DNA of 64,000 bases, from the NCBI GenBank assembly GCA_951812925.1, contig OX638368.1, forward strand, positions 162,364,492 through 162,428,491, given 5' to 3'. How positions within the stretch are numbered: the first letter of the stretch is position 1; each line of letters starts with the position of its first letter. The translations under genes were made by a program, and so were the position numbers. Of the stretch, positions 32,399-42,446 are shown in pieces. This stretch comes from Calliopum simillimum (lineage: Eukaryota > Arthropoda > Insecta > Diptera > Lauxaniidae). The notes below the pieces were generated by a model. It worked only from the letters and a program-made list of their open reading frames with translations, did not search any database and was not told the DNA's origin.

Positions 32399-35300
32399 AA
32401 TTCAATTCAATTCAATTCAATTCAATTTTTATTGGTAGTACCGTAAGACACAAGTCTCATAAAGTACTTTTTACATATTTGGAAAGTTTTACAAATTATT
32501 TACTTAGAATATAAAACTTAAAGTATAAAAATAATTTAGAGATGAATTTAATTGATTTTAACTTTTTAAAATATAGATTAAAAATATTAATAGCAATGAA
32601 CAAAAAAATAAAATAAGAACTAAAACATTGAAAAACTACAATGAACAATCAATTTGAAATATTGTAAAACCTTACGACTGCCTTTTTAAAACACAATTTA
32701 CGATTTTCTGTTTTTATATCCCTTGGTAACGAATTCCACAATTTCACAGCATTAACAAAAAACAATCTTGACGAGATTAAAAAATTAAAACTAGGTACAA
32801 TTAAATTATTAGTACGGCTTGATTGAGCAAAACAAAACATTCTGTAAAGGTATTCCGGAGAGCGTGTATTGAGTAGTTGGTGTAAAAAAACAAGATTACA
32901 AATATCTAAATAACATTTAATATCACAGTTTAGTATTTTTATTGCACAGTCAGATATATGGTCAAATTTTCTTTTATTAAAAACATATCTTGCACAATTG
33001 TTTATCGCCAGTTGTAATTTATGCTTGGATACAGAGTCAATGCTGCCGTATATTTGTGCACTATATGACACAAGAGGAACAATAAAAGTTCTTACTAATT
33101 TTAGTTTTGTATCTTGTGGTATGCATGATGCTGTCATCCATAATTTACGCAGAACATAGTAAATTTTCCCGACTGTAGCATTTATATGATCCACGCAACT
33201 CAGTTTTGAATTTATAACGAATCCCAGGTTCTTCACGGTCTTGACTAATTTTATATCTTCTTTGTCAAGAGTTATTGGGGAAAGATTATCTAAGACATGC
33301 GAGCGGTGAGAAATAAGTAATGCTTGAGTTTTAAGTGCATTTAGCTTAAGATAGTTTTGCTTGGACCAAATATCAATACTATGGAGATCCTCATTAATTC
33401 TATATACTAAATCCTCAAATAGACCAATTGGCCGGGACAAATAAATCTGTGTGTCATCGGCGTATAGGTGTATCGAGGAATTTTTGCAGCAAGTGACTAT
33501 GTCGTTAATAAATATACTGAAAAGTATTGGGCCCAGTATAGAGCCCTGAGGAACACCAGACAGAGTATATTTTAGCTCAGACGTTGAATTTTTTGTTAAA
33601 ACTCTCTGCTGACGTTGTGTTAAATACGATTTTAGAAAACTTATCGCTGAATCACTGAAACCAAAATAATGCCGAAGTTTTTTAAGTAAAATTTCGTGGT
33701 TCACTGTGTCAAAGGCCTTTGAAAAGTCAAGCAAGACCAAGACTGTCACTTCATCTCTATCATATGCTGGACGAATATCCTCTAGGATTTTGAGGACTGC
33801 CGTTGTGCAGCTATGTCCGGCTTTATAGCCTGATTGGTTCTCAGACAGTAATTTATTAACAGATATATGATTAACAATCTGTACAGCAAGAAGCTTCTCA
33901 AAGGCCTTCGACAGAGCAGACAAGATACTGATAGGACGGAAGTCTTCAGATATGGTTGGGTTATTCTTTTTAGCTATCGGCGTTACATTTGCCACTTTCC
34001 AATTTTTAGGAAAAGTAGATGTCGTTATTGAGTGGTTAAAAATATGTGTTATAGAGGGGACTATCAATGGTAAAATAGTTTTAATAAATTTTAAGCTTAT
34101 TTGATCATCACCAACAGCGTTAGATTTAACTGAATTAATTGCTTTAATAACTTCATCAGGGCTAACAACTTCAAAAGAAAACTCATGTCGAAGCTTATGG
34201 AAAAGATTAATGTCAGGGACATAAGAGGATCCATCGATACATAAATTTGAGGATAAGAAATAATCATTCATAGTATTAGAATCAATAGTACACTCCATCG
34301 TGTCCTTTTTGAAGCCAAACTGTTTCAAATGCTTCCAAAATGTTTTTGAAGGAAGACTTATGTTTAATTTTTTCTCGAAGAATGCTTTTTTAGCATTTTT
34401 CGTAACGACATGTACCCTATTCCTAAGAATACAGTACGCCTCCCAGTTTGCCTGGCTTTGATTGCGTTTCCAAACATGGTAGCTCTTATTCCTAATTTGG
34501 ATAGCATTCTTCACTTGAGTCGTATACCACGGTTGTTGACCATTTTTAAGTCGCACAGTTTTTATTGGAACATGTTTATTGAATAAGTATCGTAGGAGCA
34601 TCATAAAACATTGTAACTTTTCGTTAACGTTGCCATAATTCCAGCAATCATGCCAGCGCAAAGCATTAGCTTCAGCATATAATGAAGCAAAGTTGATTTT
34701 TTCAAAATCCCTGTAGGAAAAGCTTTTGTCAGCATTATCCCCAGAAAAATTTATACTGTAGGTAAGTAATAAGAGCTCATGATCAGATACACCTGCCATC
34801 GGAAGTTGTTCAAAGTGAGAAACGTACGATTTATCTGAAACACAGATTAAATCCAACAAACTTGGTTTACAGCCAGGTGAAAAACGAGTTGGCGAATCGT
34901 TTATGACATTAAGGCCACATGAATGAATAGAGTCATACAAAGCATTTGAACGTGTATCATTAAGTAGCATATCAACGTTAAAATCACCACAAAGTACAAT
35001 GTGCTCGTATTCAACCGTAAAGTTTGATATACTAGCAAATAAACTGTTTAAATCAATTGAGCGATGTGGATTGTAAACACAGATTATTAAACACTTGTTT
35101 GTATTATCCCCTAATTCAACACCTAAAAACTCGACTTGTTCGGACTCATTAGATTTAAGAACCACCTTAAACTGCAAATGTTTCTTGCAATATATTGCTA
35201 TTCCACCTCCTCTCGTATCTGTTTTTCTATCATTTCTTATGACATTAAAATTTTCAAGCGCATAAATGTTATTCTCCACTTCATCTTTAAACCATGTTTC

Positions 35301-35460
35301 ACTCACACAAACCACATCAATTTTACTTTCATGCAGAATATGATTAAAATAATCAATTTTGTGGGAGTTTAAGCTACGCGCATTTATACGACATAGCTGA
35401 AACCCACAATGGTAATTACTCACAAGCCATAAAAAAAATCGCAAAATTTTTTTTCCCATT
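32399..35460 (-). mobile_element. CR1-like LINE with intact ORF2, 5'-truncated
   Basis: On the minus strand the element ends in five GAATT-type pentamers (32399-32425), just after AATAAA, again a short-repeat tail typical of CR1-type LINEs. ORF2 (32649-35459) is complete. ORF1 is not present upstream, so the copy was truncated during insertion. It is nested in a TIR element that is itself inside the Gypsy element. Confidence 0.85.
32649..35459 (-). CDS. LINE ORF2: endonuclease plus reverse transcriptase, uninterrupted
   Basis: A 936-codon open frame. The apurinic-type endonuclease, roughly residues 22-235, carries INARSLNSHK, CVSETWF, GGGIAIYCKK, LCGDFNVDML and GVSDHELL. The reverse transcriptase, about 440-720, has all catalytic blocks: LLDFSKAFDTVNHE (block A), SGVPQGSILGPILFSIFIND (block B) and YADDTQIY (block C). 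The C-terminal part has the usual thumb and a conserved tail. It nicks target DNA and copies its own RNA onto the break. The first 20 or so residues are unlike the family and may derive from flanking DNA, so the original start is uncertain. No stop or shift is visible, and this is the least damaged long gene in the window, but without ORF1 and a promoter the copy itself is probably silent. Confidence 0.88.
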   Translation of the reverse strand: MGKKILRFFLWLVSNYHCGFQLCRINARSLNSHKIDYFNHILHESKIDVVCVSETWFKDEVENNIYALENFNVIRNDRKTDTRGGGIAIYCKKHLQFKVVLKSNESEQVEFLGVELGDNTNKCLIICVYNPHRSIDLNSLFASISNFTVEYEHIVLCGDFNVDMLLNDTRSNALYDSIHSCGLNVINDSPTRFSPGCKPSLLDLICVSDKSYVSHFEQLPMAGVSDHELLLLTYSINFSGDNADKSFSYRDFEKINFASLYAEANALRWHDCWNYGNVNEKLQCFMMLLRYLFNKHVPIKTVRLKNGQQPWYTTQVKNAIQIRNKSYHVWKRNQSQANWEAYCILRNRVHVVTKNAKKAFFEKKLNISLPSKTFWKHLKQFGFKKDTMECTIDSNTMNDYFLSSNLCIDGSSYVPDINLFHKLRHEFSFEVVSPDEVIKAINSVKSNAVGDDQISLKFIKTILPLIVPSITHIFNHSITTSTFPKNWKVANVTPIAKKNNPTISEDFRPISILSALSKAFEKLLAVQIVNHISVNKLLSENQSGYKAGHSCTTAVLKILEDIRPAYDRDEVTVLVLLDFSKAFDTVNHEILLKKLRHYFGFSDSAISFLKSYLTQRQQRVLTKNSTSELKYTLSGVPQGSILGPILFSIFINDIVTCCKNSSIHLYADDTQIYLSRPIGLFEDLVYRINEDLHSIDIWSKQNYLKLNALKTQALLISHRSHVLDNLSPITLDKEDIKLVKTVKNLGFVINSKLSCVDHINATVGKIYYVLRKLWMTASCIPQDTKLKLVRTFIVPLVSYSAQIYGSIDSVSKHKLQLAINNCARYVFNKRKFDHISDCAIKILNCDIKCYLDICNLVFLHQLLNTRSPEYLYRMFCFAQSSRTNNLIVPSFNFLISSRLFFVNAVKLWNSLPRDIKTENRKLCFKKAVVRFYNISN

Positions 35461-35940
35461 TCTCAAAGACTAGGCATGAAACAAAACCATGAACCAAATT
35501 TCAGCGAAATCGAAATCGGAATTGTATTTGGATTTCTGTTGAATTTTCTAGTTAAATTAAAAAATTTATTGAGTTGCCTGGTTTTTCCGCAAACGGTATG
35601 GAGTTGCCTTGTTACTTCCCAAAATATATCATTTACGCAATTTTTTGTTCCTTAATAACTTGGAAATGATATGCATTATTAAAATTTCGCTCTGATAGAA
35701 TGATTGTAAATCAAAAAAACATTCCATTTTTCATGGTTTTACCATTTTCCAAAAAAATGGAGTTACCTGGTTTTTCCGCGCGACCACAGATATATACGTG
35801 ATATAGTTACATAAAAGTTAAATTCCTAAAACTCGGTAGAAATAAAAATAATTCGTTAAAGTTTATAAAAGTAACTCGGGTACTTATTGACATTTTTTTA
35901 ATAAATGTAAAACAATTAAAGTACAAGAAAAGTGATCAAA

Positions 35941-36695
35941 ATGACAGAAGTTCCAGTAGCCATAATTGGTTCCATTGAATCATATAATGTAGGCGATGAT
36001 TTCACGATGTATATAAATCGTATTAACCACCTTTTGTCGCTTAACAAAATTACCAAAGACAGTGATCAAATTTCATTTTTAATAAGTCATTAATGTCATT
36101 GTTGGCACCAAAAAGTGAACGGGAATTTAAATATGCTGAGATCGTAGATTAATTAACGGCACATTATAAGCCAAAGAAAAACATCATTGTCGAGAGTTTT
36201 AAGTTATTCAAACGGGATCAACAAAGCTCAGAACTGTTATCTTATTATATCGTTGAACTAAACCAACTAGCGCCAGAGTGTGAATTTGACACGTTTTTAG
36301 ACAGAGCATTGCTGATAAAGTTTGTATGTGGTTTGAATAAGAGCATTCAAAATAAATTGCTGAATGAGAGTATTGACACATTCGATAAAGCATGTCAGGT
36401 TGCGTTATCAATGGATATTACTCGAAATAATGTGGAGATGATGAAGACTGCACCGATCTATAAACTAAACTGTGAGAGAAGTGAAAACACAAATTCGAAA
36501 CCAGATTGGAAGAATAAAGGAAGAAGCAGCAGAAATTATCAAGAAGAGCGTCGTAGGCGAAGCAAGAGCCGTAATAGAATTGTATGTTATTTTTGTAAAA
36601 AGCCTGGACATATGGAGAGAAACTGTTGGGTAAAACAAAATTCAGAAAAATCTCATGAAAGAAAAGTGTTAAATAGAAAAGTAAATTTTCTGTGA
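35941..36695 (+). pseudogene. Gypsy gag (broken)
   Basis: Structural gag of the LTR element. An ATG at 35941 opens a capsid-like frame that meets TAA at 36091. The reading then continues in another frame, which has one further stop at 36150-36152, and is open from there to TGA 36693-36695. The end of the protein has an arginine/serine-rich stretch and one CCHC zinc knuckle, CYFCKKPGHMERNCW, typical of nucleocapsids. At least one shift and one nonsense change mean no full-length product. The last codons overlap pol. Confidence 0.8.
36683..36695 (+). promoter_or_regulatory. Candidate -1 frameshift site at gag-pol overlap
   Basis: AAATTTT (36683-36689) is phased as A AAT TTT in the gag frame, two codons before the gag TGA. 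The pol frame is -1 to gag and open across it. The X XXY YYZ pattern fits a slippery heptamer. No downstream structure was assessed. Confidence 0.45.
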
Positions 36696-37578
36696 ATAAT
36701 ATTGATTATTGTAACTTAGGCTATTCAGGCGAAGATTTGAAAAATAATTGTAACCAAAATGATTGTAGTTATTTGTATAATATTGTTACATGTAATTCTA
36801 CAAATCCATTAGAAGTTAAAATATCACTGGAAGGAAAATTATTTAATATGGAAATTGATACGGGAGCCTGTGTTTCCGTATGTCATATTTCTGATTATTT
36901 AAAATTTTTTGATCATATTGAGTTACAGAAAGTGTGTAAAAATTTAAAAGTTATTACAGTTATTATTGTTGTGCGTGTTGTGTATAAAATCGAGTTGTTT
37001 AAATTAGAATTGTTTGTGTTGGATTCCCCCCATAAATTTAATTTGATGATAGGTCGAAATTGGTTGAAAACTCTTGTTCCTAGTTGGCGTGAAATATTCA
37101 GTGAAATAAATAATGTAAGAACAATTGAGCCAAATTTGAGTTTTGATATGGAAAAGTATAAAAGTTTATTTTCGAAAAACAACGATTCTTGTATCAAAAA
37201 TTATAAAGCAGAGATTACTATTAAAGATGAGTACTACCCTATTTTCGCAAAAGCGTATTCAGTTCCATTTGGGTTAAGGAATAAAGTAGAAGATGAAATT
37301 AATAGATTATGTAAAGAAAGTGTACTTGTTCCTGTCGTTAGAAGTAAGTGGGCAAGTCCTATAGTTATTGTTAATAAAAGGGATGGATCTATTAGATTAT
37401 GTGTTAATTGTAGAATAACAATTAATCGTTTTGTTGAAATGGAACATTATGTTATTCCACGAATAGATGACATTCTAGCTAATTTGTCGGGGTGAAAATA
37501 TTTTTGCAAAATTGACCTCACAGGTGCATACCTTCAAGTAAACGTTTCTGAAAGATCAAGAGAACTTTTGACTATTAA
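36692..37578 (+). pseudogene. Gypsy pol, protease and start of reverse transcriptase
   Basis: The frame overlaps the end of gag. An aspartic protease motif, MEIDTGACVSV, lies near residue 55. The N-terminal half of reverse transcriptase follows (EINRLCKESVLVPV, SKWASPIVIVNKRDGSIRLC). A TGA at 37493-37495 breaks the frame; RT homology (KIDLTGAYLQV) continues beyond it to 37578, where a piggyBac-like element is inserted at a TTAA. Confidence 0.82.
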
Positions 37579-38822
37579 CCCATTCCTCGCCAGCACTTAG
37601 TTTTTTGAATTTGATGGTGAATTTTTGTTTGGGGGGTAAAAGAAGGTTCCTGAGTTCAAATCCGGTTAGCTTTTTCAGCGACCACGCCCCATTTTTCCAT
37701 GGCGCCCTGATACCATATGGCATCACTGGCGGGAACCTCTTAGCAAAAAATTTACTTTGAGTTTTATTTAAAATACGCGGTAGTGTGATATTTGATTTGA
37801 TCTATTCGATTAGATCCTTCCATACATTTATTATATGGTTCGACTGCCTTTAGACTTTCGATCATTATACGCTTCCATTCTGTTCTACAAAAGAGCGTGG
37901 CTATCGATTTTAGATCTCTTCCATGTGAAGTAGAAGCAACTAAAACGCAATTATTATCATTCGAAGAAGTTTGGCTCGAATAAACTGTTTGCATGAGAGC
38001 AGTCTGAAATACGGTGTCATGGACTCGTCAATTGATGCTCAGGGTGATCGGGATCAATGTGTTTTTCAGTGTAAAGTGAATAAAACGGCTTATTTGATTG
38101 AAACTATTTCGAGACATGCCAGCAAAAATCGTGGCTTTAATGATCCACTAATCTTCACGATTAACTACAAGCATTGTAACCAAAGATAAGCATAATCCCA
38201 ATAGTTAGATGTATCCACAATCATTTACAGCACATCTTCATAAAAAAAAGGCTCGAAAAATTCATTTGACACCTAGGCGCATTCACACGGGGTGGGTTTT
38301 TTGGAGTTCAAACCCCCCCAAGTAGATATTTTCCCCATATAAATTATTTATGAATTGAATTATTGAAATAAATGGAAATTAATTTACCTCTAAACTTTAC
38401 ATAAGCGGTTCCCGCCAGTGATGCCATATGGCACACTTAAAATATATTCAGGCCTATCACTTAGTAAGGAACAACTTATGAAAAAATATAAATGCACTTT
38501 AGAAACTTCTGTATTACTCTTCAATTTGGCATAATTACTTTTTTCAAAATCGAAATACAAATAAATAATTTTTTGCAACTCGCCGACGTGTCGATGCCAA
38601 AATCGATTTTTTTCGAATAATTTTTCAATGATCACTTTCTCTCCACTCACGCTTGAAAAGTTGATGGAATATTTACGCGTGGAATGCATCAAATGATAGA
38701 TCAAACATTTCTACGCACATAAAAAACAACAAGCCTGCGCGAAAAAGTTACAAAATGATTTTGGTGTACATTCGGGTAATGCACTTTATCTGTGCCGTAT
38801 GGCATCACTGGCGGGGATTGGG
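37579..38822 (-). mobile_element. piggyBac-like element inserted in Gypsy RT
   Basis: A 1,244-bp element flanked by TTAA (37575-37578 and 38823-38826). The ends are CCCATTCCTCGCCAG and CTGGCGGGGATTGGG, an inverted pair with three mismatches. Removing it and one TTAA restores continuous RT coding text across the site, which proves the insertion. A transposase remnant is on the minus strand (37764-37994). The subterminal phrase ATGGCATCACTGGCGGG occurs three times, at about 37717 (plus), 38408 (minus) and 38800 (plus), so the interior is probably a second, internally inverted or nested copy. Confidence 0.85.
37764..37994 (-). pseudogene. piggyBac transposase fragment
   Basis: A 76-codon piece of a DDE_Tnp_1_7-type transposase. 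AVEPYNKCMEGSNRIDQ corresponds to the conserved piggyBac pattern of YN-x-x-MGG-VD-x-x-DQ in the C-terminal half of the catalytic domain, here with the GGVD part changed. A cysteine-rich C-terminal finger is not visible. The fragment agrees with the TTAA target and the ends of the surrounding element. Confidence 0.65.
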
Positions 38823-39187
38823 TTAATACACATATTGGCTTATTTCAGTTTAAACGCCTTATTTATGGTTTAAAAACTGCACCGCAAATATTTACAAAAA
38901 TAATATGTGAAATTTTGAAAGCGTTAAATAAAGTGCAGGTCTATTTCGATGACATCTTGATAGGTGGAAGTAGTTTACAAGAATGTAAGGAAAATATGTA
39001 CAAAGTTTTTGATAAGTTACTCGAGTACAACGTAAAAGTTAATTTTGATAAATGTCAGCATTTGAAAAAGGATATTGAGTACTTGGGATATTCAATTTGT
39101 GGTGATAGTGTGACTCCATCAAAACAAAAGGTCAAAGCTGTTATGGAAGCACCTGAGCCGAGAAATAAAATGCAACTAAAATCGTAA
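38823..39187 (+). pseudogene. Gypsy reverse transcriptase, second half
   Basis: Continues RT after the piggyBac insertion: HIGLFQFKRLIYGLKTAPQI, then the catalytic VYFDDILIGG, then LEYLGY-type thumb text. It stops at TAA 39185-39187 inside the RT-RNase H connection, where about a dozen residues expected in this family also appear to be missing. Non-functional. Confidence 0.8.
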
Positions 39188-39190
39188 AAT

Positions 39191-39649
39191 TTGTCTTCTG
39201 AATTACATTTGTTATTTGATCTTACCAATACAAAATGGTGCTGGTCAGAGGAGCATCAGGAATCGTTAGAGAAAAGTAAGAATTTAGTTGTGGATATGGG
39301 CACTTTAGCTCACTATGATCCTACAAAGCCTATTATAATATCTTGCGACGCAAGCCCTTATGGTGTTGGCGGAGTTTTATCGCACTTGCTAGATGGTCAA
39401 GAGCGACCTGTTTTGTTTGTGTCTAGCACATTAAAGCCTGCTGAGCAGAATTATTCTCAGCTTCATCGGGAAGCTCTGGCTATTGTATTTTCGGTTCGTA
39501 AGTTTCATGAATATGTTTATGGTCTGAATTTTACAATTGAAAGTGACCATGAACCGCTAAAAGAAATATTTTCAAATAGAAAAGATTTACCAGCAGTTAC
39601 GTCTAATCGACTGCAGCGTTGGGCAATATTTCTTTCCAATAAAGTATAA
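39191..39649 (+). pseudogene. Gypsy RNase H
   Basis: RNase H domain of pol with ISCDASPYGVGGVLSH (first catalytic aspartate), HREALAIVFSVRKFHEYVYG and ESDHEPLKEIF (a later acidic residue). The frame ends at TAA 39647-39649; the next pol text (HADAVSRLPL) is read in a different frame just downstream, so a small indel lies near 39640. Confidence 0.8.
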
Positions 39650-39724
39650 AAAGGGTTCTCAAATGTGTCATGCTGATGCCGTGTCACGTCTTCCATTACT
39701 AGAAATAATACTGATAGTATAAAT

Positions 39725-40852
39725 ATGTTTCAATTAGTTGACGAGTTACCTCTGAATATTGATGAAATTCGAAATGAATCTCAAGAAGATTCACAATTAA
39801 AGATGGTGTATGATTTTATTATGAAAGGTTGGCCTAAAAGTATACCAGATGCAGTTATAAAATTTTATCAAAAGCGATTGTCATTAGGTACGGAAAATGG
39901 ATGTTTGTTTTATGGTGATCGTGTAGTTATACCTCAATCTCTTATTAGTAAGGTACTACATCTTTTACATAGTGATCACATAGGTATAGTCAGAATGAAA
40001 TCGTTGGCGAGAACATATGTGTGGTGGCCAGGTATTGATTATGATATCGAACAATTTTCAAAATCTTGTGATACATGTGCAGTAACTCAAAATATAGGTA
40101 AACCAAATTTGTCATCATGGCCGAAGCCAAATTACCCATTTGAGCGAATACATATTGATTTTTGCAAAATTGAAAATGTAACGATTTTGGTAATTTTCGA
40201 TACATATTCAAAATGGATTGACGCGAAAATTTTAAAAACTACAACTGCCAATGTAGTTACTGAAACTTTGCGGAATTTTTTTGCAACTTTTGGGTTGCCA
40301 AAGCAATTAGTGTCAGATAATGGTCCGCCGTTTGGATCCAAAGACTTCACTGAATTTTGTATTTTGAGTGTTATAGAATGTTTAAAATCGCCTCCGTATC
40401 ATCCACAATCGAATGGTAGTGCGGAACGTGGAGTGCAGATTGTTAAAAATTCTTTGAAAAAGTATTTAGTTGATCCAAAACTAAGGAATAAATCTTGGGA
40501 TTTTAAGATAAATAATTTTTTACTTAAATACCGTACAACACCAACTATTACGACAAAAGTATCACCAGCAAATATGATATTTAAATATAAGCCAAAAACC
40601 TTGCTGGATTTTGTGAATCCTAAAATAGGATATGAGAAGTTAGAATGCAATGAATTATGTAAATCAAATCTTAAAAACAATTTCGTGAATAAAGAAAATA
40701 TGAGAGAATGTAAACAAGTTAATAAGAAAAATTTGGATAAAATTATTGAATATAAATCAAATGAAATAATACTTTATAGAAATATTTTCAACAATTATTG
40801 TAAATGGATACATGCAAAGGTTATTAAGAAACTTAGTAGTATAAGATATTTG
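39725..40852 (+). pseudogene. Gypsy integrase, 3' end displaced
   Basis: Integrase with an HHCC zinc-binding region (LHSDHIGI ... CDTC) and the DDE catalytic core: ERIHIDF (first aspartate), LVSDNGPPFGSKDF (second) and NGSAERGVQIVK (glutamate). The domain is open for about 370 codons. At 40852 it runs into a LINE fragment, and its last part resumes at 41815. Confidence 0.85.
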
Positions 40853-41802
40853 GGGTGTATTTTCAAAAGACCTCAATTTATCTCAATTTTTTAGCTTATC
40901 TAATTCAGCTAGCGTCTTTCAGGCGGAAGTTTACGCGATTCTCAATGCCTGCAGGCTAGTAAAGACCACAAACCTCAGCCTTAGACAAATAGCGATCTTT
41001 TCTGACAGTTAGGCCGCTATCAAGGCGCTGAACTCCGTAACAATAAAATCAAAACTGGTTGAGGAATGCAGAAAAAATTGAATCGAACTAGGGCGTCAAT
41101 CTGAACTAACTCTCGTCCGGGTTCCAGGTCATAGGAACATTGAAGGTAACGAAAAGGCTGATGAACTAGCTAGACTTGGCTCCTCTCTAAGCGGGACACA
41201 TTCTGAGTGTGTATGCACTCCGATAGGTGTGGTGAAGAAAGGAATTTTCTCGCATTTCCTCACCGAAGCGAATGTTAGATGGAAAGCTCTAGAAACATGC
41301 AGGATCTCCAGAGCAATGTGGCCTTCATTTAACAAATCAAAAACATCAGACCTGCTATCCAGAAATCGTACTGATATTGCAAGGATTGCTGCAGTCTGCA
41401 CTGGGCACTGGGCCATCGGCAAGCATGCCAAAAGACTGGGTATCCCCTTTAATTCTTTCTGTCGAAGTTGCTTGGATGGCAACGAGAAGGAATCTCTCGA
41501 GCACTTTCTATGCAACTGTCCTGCTCTAGCTAGAGCCAGGCTTAAATCTCTAGGAAAACCCTTTTTCAACGATTTGAGTGAACTCGCCGATATTGAGATT
41601 GGCTCCCTGCTCAACTACATTAATAGAACAAAATGGATATAAATATTTTTTTTTTTTACAGTTTGCTTTAAAGGATATCTAATCCGGGCCATGACAACCC
41701 CTCCTACCATCCAGCCGATCACTTATGTGGTATTAAAAAGGCACTAACAGTGCTACTTAGGCTTAGCATCGTTTTACTAAGCCACCACTCTAATCTAATC
41801 TA
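40853..41802 (+). mobile_element. 5'-truncated LINE fragment with RNase H and 3' end
   Basis: Flanked by a perfect 12-bp target duplication, ATAAGATATTTG (40841-40852 and 41803-41814). The element ends in three CTAAT-type units. It holds only the C-terminal RNase H and zinc-knuckle region of ORF2 plus a 3' UTR, the usual result of incomplete reverse transcription. LINEs with RNase H and such a tail belong to the I/LOA/R1 side of the LINE tree; the clade is not certain. Confidence 0.85.
40860..41642 (+). pseudogene. LINE ORF2 C-terminus: RNase H and CCHC region
   Basis: RNase H motifs are present: SVFQAEVYAI (catalytic glutamate), IFSDS (aspartate) and RVPGHRNIEGNEKADELA. They are followed by a C-terminal domain with the cysteine/histidine cluster CRSCLDGNEKESLEHFLCNC, ending at TAA 41640-41642. 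Two in-frame stops lie in the RNase H part, a TAG after IFSDS (about 41010) and a TGA at about 41080. The first looks like a CAG-to-TAG change. Dead and truncated. Confidence 0.82.
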
Positions 41803-41814
41803 ATAAGATATTTG

Positions 41815-42031
41815 ATTGATATACATAAGTGGAAGAAAGAGAGTAGCGCATATAAATCAGATGAAAATATATGTTGGAATAGTTATGAAATTTAATCCTC
41901 AAGTTATAACTTATAGTTCTTATTCAAATTTAAAACGTAAACGAACCGAAAGCTCTAATATAGATGCTGAATATATTGGAAGACGTTCTGAACGAATTAA
42001 AACTAGAAAACAATTTGAAGATAAAACCTGA
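41815..42031 (+). pseudogene. Gypsy pol C-terminal end
   Basis: Resumes after the LINE target duplication with SGRKRVAHINQMKIYV, a typical integrase C-terminal sequence that follows the RYL text left of the insertion, and ends in a basic tail at TGA 42029-42031. A small frame offset at the junction cannot be explained by the duplication alone. Confidence 0.7.
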
Positions 42032-42115
42032 ATTTGTAATCTTCATATTTTGTATAATATTTGTAGTATTAAGAACTTTTTGCAAAACGTATTAACATCA
42101 AATTCATTGAAATTT

Positions 42116-42124
42116 GGGAGAAAA
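42116..42124 (+). promoter_or_regulatory. Polypurine tract of the Gypsy element
   Basis: GGGAGAAAA lies immediately before the 3' LTR, the position of the plus-strand primer. Confidence 0.65.
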
Positions 42125-42232
42125 TGATATGTATGTAAATACCACTATAAATGTAAGTTATCGTAAGTCTTAGATCGTAAGTGTTATTTAGTAATGTACA
42201 GTCTCTAAAGCCTCTTACTTAAGAACATTACA
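42125..42232 (+). repeat. 3' LTR of the Gypsy element
   Basis: A 108-bp LTR starting TGATATGTATG and ending CATTACA. It matches the 5' LTR for the first 80 or so bases and the last 12, but lacks about 37 bp in between and has a different GTCTCTAAAGCC junction. Confidence 0.85.
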
Positions 42233-42446
42233 ACAAGTTCTAGAAGTTTCAATGTATGATAAAAACTTCCCAGCTCGTTACGTTAGTCTTGAGAAACTGT
42301 CAAGAGGTCATAAGTATTTTTCAGAAATGCTGTTTTTAATCGTGATGAAAGAAGAACTTGCTGAGCGATCTATTTCTAGCTCCCTAGAATAGGTTAACAT
42401 CTAACCATCAGTTCAAAAAAGAAACCAGAGTCAAACTCGGAATCAA

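Larger units (their letters stand above)
31758..35789. mobile_element. TIR element with repeated GGAGTTACCTGG motif, hosting a LINE
   Basis: Inverted ends of about 37 bp with four mismatches: the left begins CTGTGGCCGCGCGGAAAAAT, and the right is its complement ending CGCGCGACCACAG. They sit in a TATATAT context just after the Gypsy 5' LTR. Copies of GGAGTTACCTGGTTTTTCC or variants lie at about 31964, 31990, 35571, 35600 and 35758, plus inverted at the left end. A LINE (32399-35460) fills the centre, so the empty element was about 970 bp. No transposase was seen, and the family is unknown. Confidence 0.7.
31557..42237 (+). mobile_element. Ty3/Gypsy LTR retrotransposon with three nested insertions
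   Basis: Bounded by the 5-bp target duplication ACAAG (31557-31561 and 42233-42237) and by LTRs starting TGATATGTATG and ending CATTACA. The gene order is gag, protease, reverse transcriptase, RNase H, integrase. The protease-RT-RNase H-integrase order places it in Ty3/Gypsy; the integrase neighbourhood suggests a Mag-like clade, with low certainty. Insertions inside it are a TIR element (31758-35789, itself holding a LINE), a piggyBac-like element (37579-38822) and a LINE 3' fragment (40853-41802). Without these it would be about 4.4 kb plus LTRs. gag and pol have several stops and shifts, so the element is dead. Confidence 0.88.
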
